Assembly: GCA_023458555.1 (NCBI GenBank) | Contig: JAEWYS010000003.1 | Coordinates: 1 to 35,721, forward strand | DNA length: 35,721 nt | Direction: 5' to 3' | DNA from: Bacteroidota bacterium | GTDB lineage: Bacteria; Bacteroidota; Bacteroidia; Cytophagales; Cytophagaceae | Shown: one piece after another, positions 31,593 to 35,721 of the stretch | Layout: each line of letters begins with the position of its first letter | Position numbering within the stretch: position 1 is the first letter of the stretch | Made by a program: the position numbers and the translations under genes | Notes under the pieces: model-generated | What the model saw: only the letters and a program-made list of their open reading frames with translations | What the model was told of the DNA's origin: nothing | Database searches by the model: none

Positions 31593-33251
31593 ATGAAAAA
31601 AAATATGAAAAGAATATTCGCAACGGGAGGCATCGTTGTGGCTGCAGTGGGTATTTTTGCGTTTGAACAACCCAGTCAGCGCTATTTTGATATTGCTAAA
31701 AACCTGGATATTTTTGCTACGCTCTTTAAAGAAGTCAATACATATTACGTAGATGAGGTTAATCCTAACAAGCTGATTAAGGTAGGTATTGATGCCATGC
31801 TTGAATCCTTGGATCCATATACCAATTATATACCGGAAGATGAAATTGAAGACTTCAGAACAATGACTACCGGTCAGTATGGCGGCATAGGTGCTGTGAT
31901 TGGTCGCCGCCATGAAGCCCCCGTGATTCTGATGCCGTACGAAGGCTGGCCGGCGGAAAAGGCCGGACTTAAGATAGGCGACCAGATTATGGAAATTGAC
32001 GGACTGAATGTGGTTGATAAGTCGACTTCTGAAATCAGCAAGTTGCTGAAAGGGCAATATAATACGAAAGTGAAAGTAACGGTTAAGCGCTATGGTATTG
32101 AAAAACCAATTGTTGCTGAACTTACCCGTGAAAAAATAAAAATAGATGCAGTACCATATTATGGTATGATCAATTCCAAAACAGGCTATATGCAGCTGTC
32201 AGACTTTACTTCCGGCGCGTCAAAAGAAGTAAAAAAGGCCCTGAGCGTATTAAAAGATAAGGGTGCAGAAGGAATTATTTTCGATTTACGTGATAACCCG
32301 GGAGGGTTGCTGAGTGAAGCAATTAATATATCAAACCTGTTTATTCCGAAACAAAGTCCGGTGGTGAGCACAAAAGGAAAAGTAGAAGAATGGAATAAAA
32401 CCTATTCGGCGCTTAATGCTCCTTTTGATACCGAAACTCCGATTGTGATATTAACCAGTGATCGCAGCGCATCTGCTTCTGAGATTGTAGCCGGGGTACT
32501 CCAGGATTATGACCGGGGGGTGGTAGTAGGGGAACGTAGCTATGGTAAAGGTCTTGTACAGGCGACCAGGCCGCTTTCCTATAATAGTCAGGTAAAAATT
32601 ACTACTGCCAAGTATTATACTCCGAGTGGCAGATGTATTCAGGCCATTGATTATAGTCAGCGTTCTGATGACGGATCTGTTAAGAAGATCCCGGATTCTC
32701 TGAGAACAGCTTTTAAGACTAAAAATGGTCGTAAGGTTTATGATGGCGGAGGGATCAGTCCGGATGTAAAAATTGATGATCCGAAACTAGCGCCTATTAC
32801 CATGAGTCTTATTCAGAAAGGTCTGTTATTCGATTATGCCAATGAGTACGTCTTCCGACACAAAACGATTGGTTCGGCAAAGGAATTTAAGCTTTCTGAA
32901 GATGTTTATGTGCATTTTACCCAATGGCTTGAAGACAAGGATTATGATTATACAACTAAAGTGGAGAGCTCTATTGAGGATCTGATTTCAAATTCCAAAT
33001 CCGAAAAGTACTTTGATGCGATTAAGAATCAGATTGAAGATCTTAAAGAAAAGATGAGTCATAATAAAGAAAGAGATCTTATTACTTTCAAGGATGAGAT
33101 AAAGGAATATCTCGAAGAGGAGATTGCTTCAAGATACTATTTCCAAAAAGGAAAAATTGAAGCCTCTTTTGATAATGATGAAGATATTCAGGCTGCATTG
33201 AAAATCCTGAACAATAAAGAAGAGTATAAAAATATACTGTCCGGGAAGTAA
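31593..33251 (+). CDS. S41 family C-terminal processing peptidase
   Basis: A 552-aa Tsp/Prc/CtpA-type serine protease that trims or degrades periplasmic proteins from their C-termini. It has an N-terminal signal anchor (hydrophobic 8-24), the segment DPYTNYIPEDE (74-84), a PDZ domain (about 90-170, GIGAVIGR...GWPAEKAGLKIGDQIMEIDG) and a catalytic domain with DLRDNPGGLL (231-240), SDRSASASEIVAGVLQD (catalytic Ser, probably S294) and GERSYGKGLVQ (Lys319). The spacing Ser-Lys of 25 equals that of E. coli Prc. The C-terminal 120 residues are charged helix. It is in the rnpA transcript, 26 bp after it. Confidence 0.95.
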   Translation: MKKNMKRIFATGGIVVAAVGIFAFEQPSQRYFDIAKNLDIFATLFKEVNTYYVDEVNPNKLIKVGIDAMLESLDPYTNYIPEDEIEDFRTMTTGQYGGIGAVIGRRHEAPVILMPYEGWPAEKAGLKIGDQIMEIDGLNVVDKSTSEISKLLKGQYNTKVKVTVKRYGIEKPIVAELTREKIKIDAVPYYGMINSKTGYMQLSDFTSGASKEVKKALSVLKDKGAEGIIFDLRDNPGGLLSEAINISNLFIPKQSPVVSTKGKVEEWNKTYSALNAPFDTETPIVILTSDRSASASEIVAGVLQDYDRGVVVGERSYGKGLVQATRPLSYNSQVKITTAKYYTPSGRCIQAIDYSQRSDDGSVKKIPDSLRTAFKTKNGRKVYDGGGISPDVKIDDPKLAPITMSLIQKGLLFDYANEYVFRHKTIGSAKEFKLSEDVYVHFTQWLEDKDYDYTTKVESSIEDLISNSKSEKYFDAIKNQIEDLKEKMSHNKERDLITFKDEIKEYLEEEIASRYYFQKGKIEASFDNDEDIQAALKILNNKEEYKNILSGK

Positions 33252-33269
33252 CTTTAAAAATATCCGTTT

Positions 33270-34091
33270 ATGGAATCGTTTTTTTACCTGTTTGTAGCAG
33301 GTATACTTGGTGGTTTTATATCCGGATTGGTTGGGATCGGAGGGGGAGTCGTATATGTTTTTGTCATTCCGCTTGCATTGAAGTATATTGGGGTTCCGCT
33401 TGTTGAGGTACCCCAGTATACTATTGCCAATTCTATTTTCGCGATCTTCTTTTCAAGTCTTGTTTCCAATCTTCTGCATATCAGAGCCCATAATTTTTAT
33501 TTTAAAGAAGTTCTTATCATTGGCTTGATGGGAATAGTCTTTTCACTTGCCCTGCTCAGATTTTTTGTCAATACTCCCTACTATTCGATTTATACTTTCA
33601 ATATTATACTTATTGTATTAATGATTTATATGCTCATTAGTACATTAGTTTCAGCGAAAAAAATTTATCTGACCCCTTTGGAAACTCTTAAACGCTGGAA
33701 GCTGGCGGGTGTGGGAGCAGCAGGAGGTGCAATCTCCGCTTTATCCGGATTGGGCGGCGGTGTCGTTATAATTCCATTGCTGAATTCAATGATGCGCGTG
33801 GATATAAAAAAAGCGAGCTCAATTTCATTAGGAGTAATTACGATAATCTCGTTTTTTATGACACTTTTCAATTTGTTTGCAGAACCAAGGGTGATATTTC
33901 GTTATGATTACGCTATAGGCTATATTGTTGCACCTGTCTCTATTGCACTTGTTCTGGGAGGTTTTATCGGGTCCCCTCTTGGGGTCAGAGTTTCTGAACG
34001 AATACCTTCTTCAAATATTAGCTATATTTATGCGATTTTCCTTTCCATCGTAATTACGAAAAAGGTATACGAACTAATTCAATTTATCTGA
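33270..34091 (+). CDS. TauE/SafE family sulfite/organosulfonate exporter-like protein
   Basis: A 273-aa membrane protein of about eight helices, the usual two-fold repeated TauE/SafE layout. Glycine-rich motifs occur in each half: GGFISGLVGIGGGVVYVFVI (residues 15-34) and GGAISALSGLGGGVVIIPLL (about 152-171), each with the family's GxxGxGGG core. Pro-containing loops lie between helices. Members move small anions such as sulfite or sulfonates, but many are untested. It is 18 bp after the S41 gene, and its TGA overlaps the tsaB ATG (TGATG at 34089-34093). Confidence 0.92.
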   Translation: MESFFYLFVAGILGGFISGLVGIGGGVVYVFVIPLALKYIGVPLVEVPQYTIANSIFAIFFSSLVSNLLHIRAHNFYFKEVLIIGLMGIVFSLALLRFFVNTPYYSIYTFNIILIVLMIYMLISTLVSAKKIYLTPLETLKRWKLAGVGAAGGAISALSGLGGGVVIIPLLNSMMRVDIKKASSISLGVITIISFFMTLFNLFAEPRVIFRYDYAIGYIVAPVSIALVLGGFIGSPLGVRVSERIPSSNISYIYAIFLSIVITKKVYELIQFI

Positions 34092-34771
34092 TGTCATTAA
34101 TATTAAGTATGGAAACCTCGACCAATGTTTGTTCGGTCGCGCTTTATAAGGAAGCAGAGTTACTGGCTGTATCAGAAATTACGATTCAGAAATCGCATTC
34201 GTCGTTACTTACAGTAATGATTCAGAATATTGTACAGCATAGTGGCTATGCCCTGAATGAGCTTAAGGCAGTGGCAGTCTCAGCTGGACCGGGTTCATAT
34301 ACGGGATTGCGAATTGGTAGCTCGGTTGCAAAAGGTTTGTGTTATTCACTGGATATACCATTGATTGCAATTGACACATTGCATGCTATGGCTGTTTCGG
34401 TAAACCGCTATAATACAGAGGGGCGCCTTGTTTGTCCGATGATTGATGCGCGGAGAATGGAAGTATACTACAGTTTACTGGATAATATGGGAAATGTGAT
34501 AGAGCCGTCTGCCCCGAAAATACTGGATGAAAACTCTTTCAGTGAAATACTGGATACTAATTCGGTTTTTTTCTTTGGCAACGGGGCGTTTAAATTTTAT
34601 GAATTAGTCAGAGGGAACGATAATGTGAAATATATAGCTGGAGTGTATCCTTCTGCAAAGGATATAGGCGTTCTTGCCTGGAGGGCTTTTCAGAAAAAAG
34701 ATTTTGCGGATATTATATACTTCGAACCAAATTATCTTAAGGAATTTATGTCCGGAGTCAGACAAAACTAG
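34091..34771 (+). CDS. tsaB: tRNA threonylcarbamoyladenosine biosynthesis protein TsaB
   Basis: A 226-aa partner of TsaD in the TsaBDE complex that makes t6A37 of ANN-decoding tRNAs. The ASKHA fold signature is METSTNVCSVALY at the start, and the interface motif AVSAGPGSYTGLRIG (62-76) is conserved. DARRMEVYYSLLD (about 118-130) is also typical. It has the usual length (220-230 aa) and is shorter than TsaD, so it is not tsaD. It is coupled to the TauE/SafE gene by TGATG. Confidence 0.93.
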   Translation: MSLILSMETSTNVCSVALYKEAELLAVSEITIQKSHSSLLTVMIQNIVQHSGYALNELKAVAVSAGPGSYTGLRIGSSVAKGLCYSLDIPLIAIDTLHAMAVSVNRYNTEGRLVCPMIDARRMEVYYSLLDNMGNVIEPSAPKILDENSFSEILDTNSVFFFGNGAFKFYELVRGNDNVKYIAGVYPSAKDIGVLAWRAFQKKDFADIIYFEPNYLKEFMSGVRQN

Positions 34772-34779
34772 TTTGAAAA

Positions 34780-35292
34780 ATGGAAAATGAAATCGTAAAT
34801 AAAGTAGCTCAATCGGGTTTAGTGACTATTGATCTACAGGATTTTTATCAGAAAGGCGAACGGGTTGTATACGACCTTAGTGCAAATTTGTATCAGGGGC
34901 TGGTCCTGAAGGAAAAGGATTTTCGGTCATTTATAAAAGAGCATGACTGGTCTGTGTATCGGGATAAATATGTATCTATTGTGTGTACAGCCGATGCAAT
35001 TGTTCCTTTCTGGGCATATATGTTATTAATTACAAAAATACAGCCATATGCCAGAAAAGTTGTTGTGGGATCAGTGGAAGCGCTGGAACAGTTGCTGTAT
35101 AGTGATGCGTTTAGCAGAATTCGACCGGAAGATTTTAGAGATGCAAAAGTTGTTGTAAAGGGATGTGGTGATTTGCCTGTACCTTTGTTTGCTTATGGAG
35201 AAATTGTACGTTTGTTACTGCCGTTTGCTTCAAGTATTATGTATGGAGAACCATGTAGTACCGTTCCTGTATATAAAAGACCTAAGCAATAA
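34780..35292 (+). CDS. DUF2480 family protein
   Basis: A 170-aa cytoplasmic protein. VNKVAQSGLVTIDLQDFYQKGERVVYDL (about 6-33, in parts: NKVAQSGLVTIDL, DFYQKGERVVYDL), LKEKDFRSFIKEHDW and VPFWAYMLLITKIQPYA (about 75-91) match DUF2480, a family found in Bacteroidota with no known function. It has no signal peptide or membrane helix. It is 8 bp after tsaB and is the last gene of the rpmH transcript unit in view. Confidence 0.9.
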   Translation: MENEIVNKVAQSGLVTIDLQDFYQKGERVVYDLSANLYQGLVLKEKDFRSFIKEHDWSVYRDKYVSIVCTADAIVPFWAYMLLITKIQPYARKVVVGSVEALEQLLYSDAFSRIRPEDFRDAKVVVKGCGDLPVPLFAYGEIVRLLLPFASSIMYGEPCSTVPVYKRPKQ

Positions 35293-35640
35293 ATTTTACT
35301 TTTGATCGAGCGATTGGGAACTCTGTAATGTAATATTTTGTAATAAGATTGCTGATTTTAATTCTGAGATCTGATTTCAATTAGCTTATAACCAGTATAT
35401 AGTTGCGTATTTTTCTGGTTTTTATATGATTTTGACAGTATTCCCTATCAATTGTTTAGTAATCTGACAATTGATCGTCTTTAATCTTCATTAGAGAGGC
35501 GATGATATAAAATTGCCTCAATTTGCTTTTTGGATTCAGGTGTTTGCTATACCTTTGCAATCCGTCTCAGATAAAAAGCAGAGCACGGATCGTCCTTTTG
35601 AAAAGTTAGTCTGGGTTCTAAAAAAAGATTAGCGAATTAT
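35293..35640. other. Gene-free stretch after DUF2480
   Basis: No reading frame of note, and no strong terminator, is seen in these 348 bases. The DNA is AT-rich and has only small hairpins, for example CAATTG-type repeats around 35451-35475. It probably serves as the region upstream of whatever lies beyond the right edge. Confidence 0.4.
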
Positions 35641-35673
35641 TTTGGAGTTTTGGGATTATTTTTCTTATCTTTG
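35641..35673 (+). promoter_or_regulatory. Strong Bacteroidota promoter facing the right edge
   Basis: TTTG (35641-35644) lies 21 bp before TATCTTTG (35666-35673), an exact match to the -33/-7 consensus. The sequence downstream, TTTGCACCCGC...GGAACGGG, has a small GC-rich stem (CCCG/CGGG) and G-rich runs, which recalls leaders of rRNA or tRNA operons in Bacteroidota. Its target is outside the window. Confidence 0.7.
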
Positions 35674-35721
35674 CACCCGCTTTTGTAGGGAACGGGATTT
35701 TGCGAAGAGAGGCGGTTAATA

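Noticed and set aside
31572..32057. A 161-aa open frame on the minus strand at the start of the S41 gene
   Set aside because: Antisense to the conserved PDZ part of the S41 peptidase and without motif or start context.

Overview
The window looks like a chromosomal segment of a member of the phylum Bacteroidota, probably the Cytophagales or a related order. Several promoters fit the Bacteroidota pattern TTTG-N19-21-TAnnTTTG, for example before the tRNA-Val, before rpmH and at the right edge. There is a 46-bp type II-C-like CRISPR repeat, many lipoproteins and outer-membrane barrels with lineage-restricted domains (DUF4625, DUF5723, DUF4403, DUF2480), and the gene order rpmH-rnpA-S41 peptidase. 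There is no integrase, insertion sequence or phage module. Most of the window is stable chromosome, with a few genes that have decayed or changed role.

Layout. 1-190: the end of a CRISPR array that runs off the left edge, with no cas genes in view. 538-1383: a methyltransferase facing a leftward unit (6012-1498) of outer-membrane protein, polA, a gamma-glutamylcyclotransferase-like protein and a secreted protein, with a bidirectional terminator between. 6073-6591: gamma-class carbonic anhydrase-like protein. 8932-6613: a marR-MFS-NAD(P)-binding protein unit with palindromes at its promoter. 9081-12305: zinc-ribbon membrane protein, small membrane protein, maltose acetyltransferase-like protein and htpG. 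14160-12383: a leftward unit of three cysteine-bearing envelope proteins. 14285-19238: a rightward unit of a large lipoprotein, a DUF5723 barrel, a decayed RAYT-like protein and a radical SAM/SPASM enzyme. 21619-19244: Lnt-like protein, inositol monophosphatase and a 47-aa cysteine-rich membrane peptide, leftward. 21777-25271: small lipoproteins, a ferritin-like protein, a frameshifted Crp/Fnr regulator, a YiaA/B protein, tRNA-Val and a DedA-type protein. 25483-29011: GNAT-like protein, PfkB kinase and DUF4403 lipoprotein, meeting a leftward M61 peptidase (30726-29008). 30967-35292: rpmH, rnpA, S41 peptidase, TauE/SafE, tsaB and DUF2480. A strong promoter near 35,650 points out of the window.

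What stands out. Two proteins keep their family fold signature but have lost catalytic residues. The 173-aa protein at 17605-18126 aligns along its length with REP-associated tyrosine transposases (RAYT, Y1 family) but lacks the HUH histidines, and its start codon abuts the stop codon of an outer-membrane protein gene. The Lnt-like protein at 20198-21619 lacks the catalytic Glu and Cys. A ferritin-like protein at 22235-22831 keeps its di-iron ligands but carries what looks like a rubredoxin knuckle without cysteines. All three are full-length open frames, which suggests altered function rather than recent decay. The Crp/Fnr gene at 23007-23568, in contrast, is broken by a single frameshift. 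All family assignments are by eye from motifs; no database search was run.
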